From the NCBI RefSeq assembly GCF_017591425.1, contig NW_024465421.1:23759001-23823000 (forward strand): a DNA stretch of 64,000 bases, in the 5' to 3' direction. Shown here in pieces: positions 49,726-62,620 of this stretch. Source of the DNA: Ochotona curzoniae (Eukaryota; Chordata; Mammalia; Lagomorpha; Ochotonidae). The notes beneath the pieces were generated by a model, which did not search any database, was not told where the DNA came from, and saw nothing but the letters and a program-made list of their open reading frames with translations. The position numbers and the translations under genes are program-made. Numbering within the stretch: position 1 is the first letter of the stretch; each line of letters begins with the position of its first letter.

Positions 49726-50121
49726 ATTTTTAAACTGTATCAACCCCTAGGACTGGTCCAGGTTGAAGCCAGGAGCCCAGTGCTGCTATGCCAGTCACAG
49801 CAGCAGGAGCGGCCAGCGCCTCACTCCACACTCCAGCACGGGGTGTTGCCCTACCCCCGCACCACAACACTGGCCCCAGGAGGACCCTGTGCTGGCCAAG
49901 CATCCCCTCCAAAAAGGACAGAAGTGACAGCTAGCCCAGCTCGGGCCTGTTGTGAACAGCAGCGCCTGCCCAGGTGAGCGTGGCAGGTGTGTTGTGCGTG
50001 GGTGACTCGCGGGCCTGAGCACCCCAGAACCTGGGAGCTGGCCTGGCCCCTGGTGTCCCACGCCTGGCAGGTGGGAGTAATCCGCAGGAGTCTCCGGGTC
50101 ACGGAAAGGTCATTTACAGTC

Positions 50122-50127
50122 TTTATT
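50122..50127 (-). promoter_or_regulatory. SYNGR3: SYNGR3 poly(A) signal AATAAA
   Basis: A minus-strand hexamer about 905 bp beyond the SYNGR3 stop. It sets the 3' UTR at about 50110-51031. Confidence 0.75.
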
Positions 50128-50765
50128 GTAAAGAGGTTGCAGTCGGAACACTGGACACTGAAAACACACAATCACAGATTGTTCCTTCAGAAGACAGAGG
50201 GCGGGCTGACATACATACAAAAGTTGTAAACATGGCACTGGTCTAGCTACGGTGCACAGGGCTGCCTCTCGGCTGCCACTCCGGAGGGACAGCAGTCTGC
50301 GGGAGTGGGATGTGGCGACTGCGCTGGGATCACGCCGGACGCAGAAGCCGGCTGCGAGCAATGCTTGGGTGGGCGGCGACGCGCGGGGACCCCGACCGGG
50401 CTGGGCCCTTAAACGGGGTGCGGCGGGGGAGGGAGAGATGCGGCGAGGTGGAAGGGTGTGGGGTGTGCAGGGAAGAGGCCGCTCCGGGGCCTGGGCAGGT
50501 GCAGGCCCTCGGCCTCTCCGCGCTTCCAGGCTTCTCTGGCCTCTGCAGCCTTACAGGAGGACTGGGCAGGGCGGGCAGGGTTTCCCGGGCCTTGCTGGCA
50601 GATGCCAGGGCCGAGGCAGGCAGGGGTCTCGACAGAGGGACAGCTTGGGGACCCCAGTGAGACCTGAAGATTTGAGCACAATCACAACATCGGCAGGGCC
50701 AGAAAGCAGGGAGGCTGCGACCCGATGGGGCAGGACAGGGACACGGACACGGGGACACAGACACG

Positions 50766-50925
50766 GGGCGCGCAGCGGGAGCGCCCGGCAGTTCCCCCCG
50801 AGGCAGGGGCACAGGGTCTGGGCACGGGGCGCGCAGCGGGAGCGCCCGGCAGGCCCCCGAGGCAGGGGCACAGGGTCTGGGCACGGGGTCTGGGCACGGG
50901 TACGGGGCGCGCAGCGGGAGCGCCC
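50766..50925 (-). repeat. Three GC stem-loop repeats in the SYNGR3 3' UTR
   Basis: Identical 21-nt cores at 50766-50786, 50827-50847 and 50905-50925. In the mRNA sense each can pair GGGCGC with GCGCCC around a 9-nt loop. The flanking 'gaggcaggggcacagggtctgggcacg' type sequence is also repeated, so this is a tandem array of about 60-80 bp units. Confidence 0.8.
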
Positions 50926-51031
50926 GGCCTGGGCTGCAGCCTCTGGACCTCGGCACCCCAGGAGCCGCTGCCTGCTGGCCCTGCGCGGCCCACGCGGCCG
51001 CCCCCTCGGTCCGGGGGCCCCCTGCCCACCC

Positions 51032-53199
51032 CTAGTAGGCGGGCACCTGGTAGCCTTTGGGGCTGGTGTCCAGGGTCTCGGTGAAGGGCGGACTCTGGTA
51101 GGTCTCGGTGCCCTCCACGCCGCTGCCCACCGGGTAGCCGGGGTAGGCCTGGCCCGGCCCGGCGCCCAGCTGCTCGGTGGCGAAGAGCGACATGTCGGTG
51201 CCCAGGCGGAACCGCTGCAGGGCCTTCACGGTGAGCGCCACCTGGCAGGGAGCGGGGTCAGCGGGGCGGCCCGGGGCGGCCGGCCACCCGCCCCGCCGGC
51301 CCCGGCTCGCACTCACCCAGCTGAGGATGGAGAAGAAGCTGAAGGCGATGGCGGCCCGCGCCGCGTCCCCCGCCTGAGCCGTGCCGGGCCCGGGCGCCGT
51401 GCGCTGCCACTGGTTGGTGAGGAAGCAGAAGCCCACGAACCACAGGAAGGACCAGAGGCCTGCGGCGCCGGCGGCGGGACGTCAGGAAGGCCGACACCTC
51501 AAGGGCGCGCCGCTTGCAGAACGCTCACCTGAAGCCGAGCCCCGGGAGGCCCCGCCCCCGCCCCGCCCCTAGCCCCGCCCCGCCCCTAGCCCCGCCCCGC
51601 CCCCGCCCCGCCCCGCCCGGCGCTCCCTCACTGGCCCCGCCCCCGCCCTCCCCTAGCCCCGCCCCGGCTCCTCCTGGGCCCCGCCCCCGCCCGGCGCTCC
51701 CTCACTGGCCCCGCCCCCGCCCTCCCGTAGCCCCGCCCCCGCCCTCCCGTAGCCCCGCCCCCGCCCGGCGCTCCCTCGCTGGCCCCGCCCCCGCCGCGCC
51801 CACCGGAGAAGCCCAGGTCCAGCAGCACGGCGCGGCGGCGGTCTCGGACGCTGCTGATCTGCTGGAAGCGCGCGTCGAGCAGCAGGAAGGCAGCGCAGGC
51901 GAGGAAGGCGCCGAGGCCGAGCACCACCCCGAAGCGGCAGGCGCCCGCGTTGCCGTTGAAGACGCAGCGCAGCTCGGGGCCGCTGTCGGCATTCACGTAG
52001 CCCTCGTTGATGATGGGCCCGAAGACCGCGATGGAGAACACCTGAGGGCGGTGGGCGTGTGCCTGAGGGTCCCCTCCCTTCCCGCCCCGCCTAAGCCTGA
52101 GCCGGGCCCTGGGCCGCGGGCAGACCGGAGCTCGGAGCTCGGCGACCCTCAGGGCGTCAGCGGGTGTGGGCCTGGGGTCGGGAACCAGGGGCGCAGCCGG
52201 AGCGAGGCTGGTGCAGCCGGGGGCTCGTGCGCGGCCCGCTCCCCCTGCCCACGCTCCAGGTCAGGCAGCTGCAGCCCCCCAGTGCGTGCAACCATCCTCA
52301 CCCCCAGTCGCCGAGCCTCTGCCCTGCAGCTGGCAGCGTGCACCCGTCCTGTCCCACCAGGAGGGACAAGAGGCCCAGCGCTTGGGTCACTCCCTCCGCC
52401 TCCCGTCGCAGCTCGGCAGGCCGGGGTCCAGGGAAAGCCGGCAGCCGGCGGGGACGCTGCTCTGCCCGCAAGCAGGGCCGAGTCACTGGCCTGGCCACCG
52501 CCCTCCTGGGCACGGGCGGGAGGTGTGTCTGCGGACGCCTGGGCGCCTCCCCTCCCCGTCCTCCCGCCCCAGCGGTGCCCCGGAGCCCAGCCGCCCTCCC
52601 CTGGCCTTCCCCTCGGACACCACCGCCAGGAAGCCCTCTGGGCGGTGTCCTCCTCCCGCAGCGGACCCCCGGAGTGGGGGTGTTGGGGGGCCCTGCCGAG
52701 CAGCCTGGAGGATGCGTGCGCGCCCGGGAGCCCCCTCCTCCGGCTGGGGCTCGGCGCCCAGCCCCTCCGCGAATCCCACCCCTACCCAGGTGCCCGCTTC
52801 CCGGTCGTGGCATCAAGGAAAACGGAGCGGGCCGAGAGGGAGGGAGCTGGGGGAAGGGGCGGCGGGGTGACCTCTCGGCGTCCCCCTCTCGGTCCCTCGC
52901 CCCTCCCCCACCGCAGGTGGGTGCGCCCAGCCCGGTGACGTCACCGCAGCCTGCGGCCGGCGAGGGTGAGGATGAGGGGCGAGGGTGAGGACGAGGGGCG
53001 AGGGTGAGGACGAGGGGCGAGGGTGAGGACGAGGGGCGAGGGTGAGGACGAGGGGCGAGGCCGCGGCGGGGGGCGCGGGCGCCTGGCGGGGGCGACTCAC
53101 CCAGGACGCGACCCGCAGCAAGGTCTGGGGCCTCCGCGCGAAGCTCACGGGGTCCAGGGCAGCCCCCGCGCGCCCCGCGCCGAACGAGGCGCCCTCCAT
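51032..53199 (-). CDS. SYNGR3: SYNGR3, synaptogyrin-3
   Basis: Synaptogyrin-3 is a four-pass MARVEL-domain protein of synaptic vesicles, reported to associate with the dopamine transporter. Exons 5' to 3': 53199-53101, 52041-51804, 51459-51317, 51241-51032. The total is 690 nt, 229 aa, the length I recall for human. The N-terminus is MEGASFGAGRAGAALDPVSF. Hydrophobic segments include VFSIAVFGPI, FGVVLGLGAFLACAAFLLL, LWSFLWFVGFCFL and AIAFSFFSILSW, consistent with four helices. The C-terminal tail is Tyr/Pro-rich and ends KGYQVPAY, typical of cytosolic synaptogyrin tails. Introns 1 and 2 are very GC-rich: an 18-19 bp minisatellite abuts exon 1, and long C-rich Sp1-like arrays lie at about 51540-51800. 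Confidence 0.98.
51540..51800. repeat. C-rich tandem array, SYNGR3 intron 2
   Basis: Repeated 'ccccgcccccgccc', 'cggcgctccctc' and 'actggccccgccc' modules. It is strongly asymmetric (C on plus, G on the transcribed sense), so it could form G-quadruplexes in the RNA. Confidence 0.8.
52936..52943. promoter_or_regulatory. Perfect CRE palindrome TGACGTCA in SYNGR3 intron 1
   Basis: A full palindromic CREB/ATF consensus, 160 bp inside intron 1 of a neuronal gene and within its CpG island. The motif is seen directly; its use is inferred. Confidence 0.5.
52968..53062. repeat. 19-bp minisatellite, SYNGR3 intron 1
   Basis: Five units of 'gaggacgaggggcgagggt' starting at 52968 and 52987 onward, ending about 40 bp from the exon 1 donor. 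Confidence 0.9.
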
Positions 53200-53420
53200 G
53201 GCCGGCCCCGGCGGGCCGCGCGCCCCCGGCACCCTGTGTCCGTGTGTCCGGCCGGCCGGCCCCGCCCGAGGCCGCCGGGGGCTGCCGGTGCCGCTGCTGC
53301 CCTTGCTGCCGCCGCCGCCGCCTCCCGGGAGCGCGCGCCGGCTGCAGCGGGGGCGCGCGGGGCGGGGCCGAGCCAGCGCCCCCACAGGGTCCACGCGTGA
53401 CGGCCAGCCGCCTCCCGCCC
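53200..53420. promoter_or_regulatory. SYNGR3: SYNGR3 CpG-island promoter
   Basis: GC-rich sequence upstream of the start codon, with GGC/GCC triplet runs at about 53290-53340 and no TATA box. Confidence 0.65.
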
Positions 53421-54356
53421 CGCCCACCACCCCCCGCACCTGCAGGCCCAGCGCCGGCTCCTGCTACCCGGGCACCGGCTGCGCAAAGGGGCTGCGGAGG
53501 TGCAGCCCTCAGTTTAGGGGGCCCGGGTGCAGGCAATAGGCGTGGGGGCCAAGAGGTGACACTTGTCCTAGGATGGACAGAATGCCCAGCCCTCAGGCTG
53601 GGCAGGAATAGCTGGAGGGGTGTGCAGGCCAGGCCAGGCCACCATCACAGTCAGAAGGTGGCCAGCCAGGACGAGCCCAGGCTGGGTTCCTGCTGCGCCA
53701 GCCCTGTGGGAGCCACTGGGGCTGGGCTGCGTGGAGGCCTCCTAACGGCACTTGCACACCAGGAAGCAGGGAAGGTGTGTCCATGAGTCTGATGGGGCCT
53801 CCTCGCTCGTCCACAGAAAGCCTCTTTGTTCGCGCTGCCGCCATTTCCCCTCACTTGACCCTTTGCATCAACCAGGAACCCCCTTGATGCAAAACAGGGG
53901 GGCACAAAGTGAGGTGCTACAAGTTAAGCCACCCTTGGAGCATGTGAGGGCCACCGTATCAGGACTGGTCCTTCATGCCAATGCCCATGCAGTGGACAGC
54001 ATGCCCAGCTGCACACAGGGAACATGACAGCTCCTCTGGGCCAGAGGAGAGTGGAAAGCAGCACGGGGTGGACAGTTCTGGCCAAGCCGCAGTGTGCTCC
54101 TGGGTCTGTGGCTGCCCTAAGGGCCATCACCAAGCAGCAGACCCTAGATTCTCAGCCCTGGAGCAATGAAACCAACAATTTCCCAGAACTGTCAGGACCT
54201 CCCCCAGTGGACACACTTGCCCACATCAGGGTCAAGTCTTCATCAAATGTCCTCCTGATTCTGAGGTGCTGGTGTGGTTTGACAGCAAGTAGCGGCCGCC
54301 TTCCTCGCCTCCCCAGCAGATACAAGTGAAAGAAACTTGAACATCTCTCCAGTCTG

Positions 54357-54646
54357 TTGTCGCTGTCCCGCGGGAATGGACTTGGTGCGTGGACTCTGAC
54401 TGGTGGCCAATAGCCGAGGTTTATCAACAGCACCACTTTTAAAGGAAGGTTGTCAGGTAGGCTTCCAGGGAGGAGGCACAGTTCCCCAAACACAGCTAGT
54501 TCCTGGCAGGTTCTTTCTCTGCACCTGTGAACCAGGATGTAGCCTCTTTTATCTCCTTAGCAATTGCTCCTGGCTCCTTCAGGGGAGATTCAACTGGCCA
54601 TTGTCTTCCACAACAGCAAAGATTCTGAATGTCCTATGAATCCCAC
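54357..54646 (-). mobile_element. LTR-like repeat, family B copy 1
   Basis: Shares about 290 bp with 58500-58822, including 'ggccaatagc', 'tttatcaacagca', 'cacttttaaaggaag' and 'caattgctcctgg'. On the minus strand a TTTAAAAG box and a GATAAACC element follow in LTR order, which sets the orientation tentatively. Confidence 0.55.
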
Positions 54647-55117
54647 TTCTGTGTTTTGTAAAATTAGGCCTGAAAGATGTTCTTAGGGAGAACATGTCAT
54701 TGGAAGAGCTGAAAATGGGGAGAAGCAATGCTATATGTTATACAAAAATAACTTCACCAGGGACCACACCCCAACCGCCTATTATCTCATCTAACTCCTC
54801 CACATCCTTTTTCCCCAGAGAATGGACCTGGCTGCTGTCAGCGATGATTGGCCGGTGGTCGCTCTGGGAACTTCAGCTGAGAGAGGGGCCACAGCAGCCA
54901 GGTATTCTCCAGGAAATGCATCTCGGGGTCCTTGGCAGAAGGTAAAAAAATCACATAATTTCTCTCCCAAGCTAGCTTAAGTTCAGATGTGAAAGACGCC
55001 AGTTTTAAATCTTTGCCAGAGTAAAAATGAGCCCTGAGCATCTTAGTTTAAGATTTAGAAACAATTACCTTAATAAAGGCAACAAAACATGAAACTTGCC
55101 TGAGGTGCATGAGCAGC

Positions 55118-55434
55118 AGGCTAGGTCCGGGAGGCACAGGACGTGAACGGCGGGCTAGGTCGGGGGGCACGGGCGTGAACGGCGGGCTAGGTCGGGGGGC
55201 ACAGGGCGTGAACGGCGGGCTAGGTCGGGGGGCACGGGCGTGAACGGCGGGCTAGGTCAGGGGGGCACGGGCGTGAACGGCGGGCTAGGTCGGGGGGCAC
55301 GGGGCGTGAACGGCGGGCTAGGTCGGGGGGCACGGGGCGTGAACGGCGGGCTAGGTCGGGGGGCACGGGACGTGAACGGCGGGCTAGGTCGGGGGGCACG
55401 GGCGTGAACGGCGGGCTAGGTCGGGGGGGCACGG
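55118..55434. repeat. ~31-bp minisatellite between SYNGR3 and GFER
   Basis: About ten units containing 'gtgaacggcgggctaggtc' followed by a variable G run and 'cacggg'. Unit length varies by 1-3 bp through the G run. Confidence 0.9.
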
Positions 55435-55845
55435 GATGGTGAGAGGATCAACATTAACACCCAGCGTGTGTGACAGCTGAGTCCAAACTCAACAGCAAAG
55501 GCTCCATGCAGTTACATCTTGTTTAGCGTTAACAGTCATAAACTGATACAAGGTTTTTGGGGAGAAGGAAAATTTTAAAAGGCAAATTTTACAAGTGAAG
55601 TATTAGAAAGAGTATAGTGTCTCCGGAGGGCATCCCCCCTTTTTATTTATTATTACTTTTATAAACAATTGGTTTTTTAAGGTGTGGTGTGTGCATTCAA
55701 CAATTTTGAGCAACCAGGTGGCTTACTCAGAAAAAAAAAATCAAAGAAAAATATCAAATAACAGTTTCAGAAAATATCACCCAAAAGTCCAATGTCTGCT
55801 GCGAATTTAGAAACAAAAGCACTGGTTAACAAAACTAAATTGTAT

Positions 55846-56140
55846 TGGGCCTGGCACAGTGGCCTAGTGGCTAAAGTCTTCGCCTTGAATGAGTTGGGAT
55901 CCATATGGGTGCCGGTTCTAATCCCGGCAGCTCCACTTCCCATCCAGCTCCCTGCTTGTGGCCTGGGAAAGCAGTCGAGGACAGCCCAAAGCCTTGGGAC
56001 CCTGCACCCGCGTGGGATTCCCGGAAGAGGATCTAGGCTCCTGGCTTCCAATCGGCACAGCACCGGCCCTTGCGATCAGTTGGGGAATGAATTATCAGAT
56101 GGAAGATCTTCCTCTTTGTCTCTCCTCCTCTCTGTATATT
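55846..56140 (+). mobile_element. C-repeat SINE lacking its A-rich tail
   Basis: 'gggcctggcacagtggccta' head through 'tctctgtatat'. It stops before the usual tail. Confidence 0.88.
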
Positions 56141-56400
56141 AGAGAAAACAATGAGAATCAAACCTGAGCACAAATAAAAACAACTTATAGAAGCTTGTTA
56201 CATGAATCAAAGAAATCTGTGTTGATTTAGCAATCTTAGTTCAAAACAGATCAATAAATCAATTTGGCAACAGTTTAAAATATTTAAGAGTGAGACTGCA
56301 TGGGCTGAGATTTAACTGTTCCTTTATCCCATCCTCATTTACCTCACCAGAGAAATCCTGTGGGCTAACACCGAAAATGTTTTTCTTTTTCTTAGTTCTA

Positions 56401-56437
56401 ATCGCTTCTCGGCCTTTTGGCTAAGTTCAAGCGTAAT
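56401..56437 (+). pseudogene. U2 snRNA 5'-end-like fragment
   Basis: The first ~35 nt match the start of U2 snRNA as I remember it (atcgcttctcggcctttt, then ggctaag) with only a few changes. The match stops abruptly at about 56436. There is no Sm site and no 3' domain, so it is not a functional gene. Confidence 0.7.
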
Positions 56438-56734
56438 TTCATTTTCTGTCACATTATGGCAATATCTTCCGTTAGGAGAATCTCTCCTGAGATTTCTTTC
56501 CCTAACTTCCACATCTGCAGCATAAGGCCTTTCTTTTCAGCTGCATTACAGCGGTGTCTCCGCGTCGGAGGGTCTCTCACCCGTTCTCTTTCATCTTCGC
56601 CTGTAGCATAGGCCATTTCCTTCCCTGCCACTTGTGCTGGCGCCTCCGTTAGGAAGCCCCTCACACGTGGCTCTTTGCCATCTCATCTGTACTCCAGGGG
56701 TTTACTTTGTGGTCGTATTGCAGCGGCCTTTCCT

Positions 56735-57712
56735 GTTAGGTGTGTTGTAGGGTTTTTGACTCCGAATACGACAGCAACTTCAATTCTTGTCTCGCAGGAA
56801 AGAAGAATTTTCGTGCAGACAAAGTTTAGTTTAAAATAAGACTTATGGGCCCGGCGCGGTGGCGCAAGTGGTTAAAGGTCCTCGCCTTGCACCCCCGGGA
56901 TCCCATATGGGCACCGGTTCTAATCCCGGCAGCCCCGCTTCCCTTCCAGCTCCCTGCTTGTGGCCTGGGAAAGCAGTCGAGGACGGCCCAAAGCTTTGGG
57001 AACCTGCACCCGCGTGGGAGACCCGGAAGAGGCTCCTGGCTTCGGATCGGCATAGTATCAGCCCGTTGCGCTCACTTGGGGAGTGAATCATCGGACGGAA
57101 GATCTTCCTCTCTGTCTCTCCTCTCTGTATATCCGCCTTTCCAATGAAAAAATAATAAAAATAAATCTTTAAAAAAAATAAAATAAGACTTATTAGAGAA
57201 GCTGAGAAGAGAGACTCCCATCCTAGCGATGGGAGGGGGTTTTGAGATAGAAAGGACCCTTACCCCTGCATAGTGGCAGGAAGAGCCCGTATTAATGGTG
57301 GGGAATGCACCTTTTAAAGGTTTACCTCAAAGATGTTTCTCTCTCAAAGATGAACAAAGAAAATTCCCGGTTTCCATGGTACCTGGCCTTGGGACAAAAG
57401 GCCAGAAAGGCGTCACTGGCCAACTCCCTTGGTCCCTTTCTAATGAGAGGCCGGTCTGAGCCCTCCCCCTTGGCATGGGGGAGACAGAATGGGGCTGAGG
57501 CTTCAGATGGGGAATTGATAAGTTAATGTCGCCCTAGGGGAAGCATTCCTGCTGAGTTGGGAGACCTCTGGTGAATCCAAGAGGTGGTGGGGAAAGTACC
57601 CTTTTATCTTTGAGAAAAAAAATGACTTGGGGCCCCAGAATGCCCTAACTGCCCACTGCCCAGTCTAGCTCCTCTCTCAGGCGGGCCTCTGACCCCTTTC
57701 TTCCTGGTCCGC
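56735..57712 (-). mobile_element. Solo LTR-like repeat, family A copy 1 (SINE nested inside)
   Basis: About 650 bp of non-SINE sequence sharing many blocks with the copy at 60553. Read on the minus strand it ends in a CT-rich 'gacaagaattgaagttgctg' region and '...aaaccctacaaca', with an AATAAGT possible poly(A) signal. This arrangement resembles an endogenous-retrovirus LTR with R-U5 at its end. No gag, pol or env reading frame is seen next to it. The family name is not known to me. Confidence 0.65.
56848..57176 (+). mobile_element. Young full-length C-repeat SINE nested in an LTR
   Basis: Almost identical to the copy at 24242. It is flanked by direct repeats of about 14 bp (aaaataagacttat) that belong to the surrounding LTR-like sequence, so it inserted after the LTR. 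Confidence 0.93.
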
Positions 57713-58499
57713 ACTACGATGCATTTCTTTTTTAGGTACATTCCGCTTCTAAAATAGTAAGAGCTTTAATTAAAGCCCATATAATCCAAAAACTAACTTG
57801 AATATGTTCTATCCTACCTCTGGCCTTTTCACCATTTTTCTGAGTAAAATTCTTAAATTCAGTCCCTAGTGTCACTGTGTTGTGCCCAGATTTTGAAATC
57901 CCCAGGAGTGTGAAGTCGATCCAAGTGCACGAGGATGGTGTATTGAAGCTCAATATCTGAGCCTGGGCTCTTGGTAGAGAGCAGCAGCTGGCTGGGACCC
58001 TTTACCAGGAGTGTGGCCCCAAACAGCACATTCATAGGGTTTTTATAGGGGCAGTCCACAATAGCTTGAAAAAGGGCAATTCACAACAGCCTGCAAGGTG
58101 AGGGGAACAGCACACATCCCCTACCTGACAGCCCATGTCTCCAGCAACTAAGATAACCAGACTTAGGCGGGCCTTGATTCCTAAGAATTGGGGCCATCAG
58201 TGCTAAAGGTCACATAGGCCTTTTAGCCACAAGCTCATAGTTTCTTAGCAACAATGAGCCAAGAACAAACGTTGGGATTTTGATGCTGAGGTTCTTCGCC
58301 TTCATCTGGAGACCAAGGATTATATTCACAAACAAGCTCTTCCTAAAAATGCCATTGCTGCCTAGTTACCTTTGTTCCACTTTTCACGAAAAAATTCTGC
58401 ATAAATGAGATAAAAGACCATGCCCTACACTGGTTCTGGCCCATTGTCCCACTCACTACTTTCTGGGGGCGGGGGTGGTCTTCCCGGTTCAGGGGCCAC

Positions 58500-58822
58500 T
58501 TGTCGCTGTCCTCAGCTCAGCGATGGAATCGATGGAATTGTGCATGGAGCCCATAACCACACGTGGACTAATGAGTGATGGCCAATAGCGGAAGTTTATC
58601 AACAGCAACACTTTTAAAGGAAGCTTGTCAGGTGGACATCCAGGGAGGAGGGGCTCAAGCCATTTACATCTCAACAGCAAGGCACAGTTCTCCAAAACAC
58701 AGCTAGTTCCTCTGGCAGGTTCTTTACCTAAACCTTATCAATTGCTCCTGGTGCCTTCAGGGGGATTCCACTGGCTGTGGCCTCCCACAATAGCCAAGAT
58801 CCTGAATATCCTCCTCAACCCA
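58500..58822 (-). mobile_element. LTR-like repeat, family B copy 2
   Basis: The partner of 54357-54646, with extra internal sequence ('ctcaagccatttacatctca'). Both copies start at the same 'ttgtcgctgtcc' boundary, which supports a true element end. Confidence 0.55.
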
Positions 58823-58869
58823 CCTTCCTCCAGAGTTAACCCTCCCCCACCAAGTGGACAATGTTATCA

Positions 58870-59135
58870 CAAGGGAGGGCCGATGGTCCACCCTGAATGC
58901 CAGCATTCCACACGGCACAGGCTCCTGTCTGGACAGTCTACTTGTGACCCTGGGAAAGCAGTGGACGGCCCAGGTGTTTGGGACCCTGTGCCTGCGTGGG
59001 AGACTCGGCTGGCAGTTCTGGACTCCTAGATTTGGCCTGGCCCAGCCCCAGCTGTCATGGCCATCTTGAAAGTAAACAAGTGGACAGATTTCTCTGTCTC
59101 TCCCTCGCTTTATTTTAAATAAATACATAAAGAAA
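58870..59135 (+). mobile_element. Old C-repeat SINE
   Basis: 'gaccctgggaaagcagtgga', 'gcctgcgtgggagactcggc' and a 'taaataaatacataaagaaa' tail. Confidence 0.75.
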
Positions 59136-59432
59136 AGCAGTAAAAGAGAACCCCCAGGGTCCTCTTCTGCTGTTGGGGGGCTCCCTGTCGTGTGGGTCAC
59201 GATGCTCCTATCACAGAAGCCACATTGCGATGGGCCTTGCAGACCGAGCCACCTGTCACCAACTGGCACTTCTGGCCTTGTCCTGAATAGCACGCCTTGG
59301 TTACCGGAAGCCCAGGCCCTCCCATCCAGGCAGCCTCTCCCCACTGAGTCAGAACCCCAGATGTGAGGGTGGGGCCGAGAATGTACAGCACAAAACACAC
59401 AGGAGCCAGGCCCTCCCTCACTTCTCCAGCAC

Positions 59433-59438
59433 TTTATT
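59433..59438 (-). promoter_or_regulatory. GFER: Likely distal poly(A) signal of GFER
   Basis: A minus-strand AATAAA about 440 bp beyond the stop. A closer ATTAAA variant lies at 59816-59821, only 54 bp past the stop, so two 3' UTR lengths are possible. Confidence 0.55.
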
Positions 59439-59874
59439 TTGGTCCCAAACTGAATCTGGTATCCGACCTGGTGGGATGGTAGCATGGCAGCAACCCTCAG
59501 AGAAGAACCCCACCCGAGACTTCCCCGCGCGGACCAATGCTAACAGAGGATCCCACACTGCTTTCCTCAGAGCCACAGGCATTGCACAGGGAGAGGAAGA
59601 AGCAGGGAGCCCAGCGAGCCCATCTTGCTAGGGGCAACAGGATACTAGGTAGACACAGCCACTCCAGACAACTCAGGCTGCTTCCTGTGGCCCCTCACCT
59701 GCAGCCCCTGGGTCTCCGCTCAGAAGGCTGCTGAAGAACCTGGGGACACCTCTGCTTCTGCGAGCCATCCTGGAACCACCCAACCGAGACAGGACAGGCT
59801 GCAGCACTGATGCACTTTAATGAGCGCCCTGCCCTCTCCAGCTGGGCCACGCCGTGGTGCCCACCGGCTGGCCT

Positions 59875-61977
<2,103 letters not shown>

Positions 61978-62620
61978 CTTGGCCGCGCAGCGCCTGCCGG
62001 GCCAGGTCGGCCGCCAGAGGGGCCGCCAGCTCGGCCTCCAGGCCAGCGCGCGCGCCGCCGCCAGCGCGCGGCCGCAGGAGCCGGGGGCGCGCGCCGCGGG
62101 CGCGGAGGGCGGGCCCGCGCTCGGGGAGGGAGCCGGCTCGGGGCTGGCGGCCGGGCTGCCCCCGGGGCCCGAGCCGGCGTCCGGCGCGGAGGCGGGGCCG
62201 GCGGCCGAGGCCCCGGGCCCGGGCGAGGCGGAGCCAGAGGCCGCGGCGCTGGGCGAGGCGGGGCCGCCGGGCCGGGCCGGGCCGGGGGACCGGGCCGGGC
62301 CGGGGGCCGGGGCGGGGCCGGGGGCTCGGGCACCGCCGGCGCTCCGGGACCTCGCGGCCGCGCCCGAGCTTGGTTTGCGTCGTCCATGGCGGCGCTCCCG
62401 CTTTCGCCAGTAGAAGAGCAGCGTATTGTGGAAGGTGCGCCGCGGACGCGCCGTGGGCTCGGGCTGAGGCCGAGTCGAAGTCCGTGTGGCGGCCCGCGAC
62501 GCCCCCATCGCTCCGCTGTGAGCTCTGCGCGTGCCCGCGGCCGGGCTCTGTGTCCTCAGCCAAGGGGCGCACCCATTGCTGGCTGCGCGGAGCCATGGCA
62601 ACGGGCGCGGGACCCGGCGT
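61978..62620. promoter_or_regulatory. GFER: GFER CpG-island promoter/5' region
   Basis: Extremely GC-rich, with 'gggccggg' tandem units at about 62215-62330. Because of the composition the minus strand is stop-free in the GFER frame up to about 62727. Confidence 0.65.

Larger units (their letters stand above)
46281..50109. other. ZNF598-SYNGR3 intergenic region
   Basis: Largely C-repeat SINE: six copies between 46850 and 49725, in both orientations. The tract at 49079-49225 holds a small duplicated 'gggccctgaca' module. No gene is visible. Confidence 0.65.
53421..59432. other. SYNGR3-GFER intergenic repeat block
   Basis: Contains, in order: a weak old SINE trace at about 53898, family B copy 1, the 31-bp minisatellite, an AT-richer stretch (55440-55840), a SINE, the U2-like fragment, family A copy 1 with a nested SINE, about 720 bp of AT-richer unidentified sequence (57720-58440), family B copy 2 and an old SINE. 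GC content drops sharply compared with the genes on both sides. Confidence 0.6.

Noticed and set aside
50252..52938. Long plus-strand ORFs opposite SYNGR3
   Set aside because: Shadows of GC-rich SYNGR3 exons and C-rich introns; no family resemblance.
57732..58059. Minus-strand ORFs in the AT-richer stretch, considered as retroviral remnants
   Set aside because: No catalytic or structural motif of gag, pol or env could be recognised, and the frames are short and interrupted.
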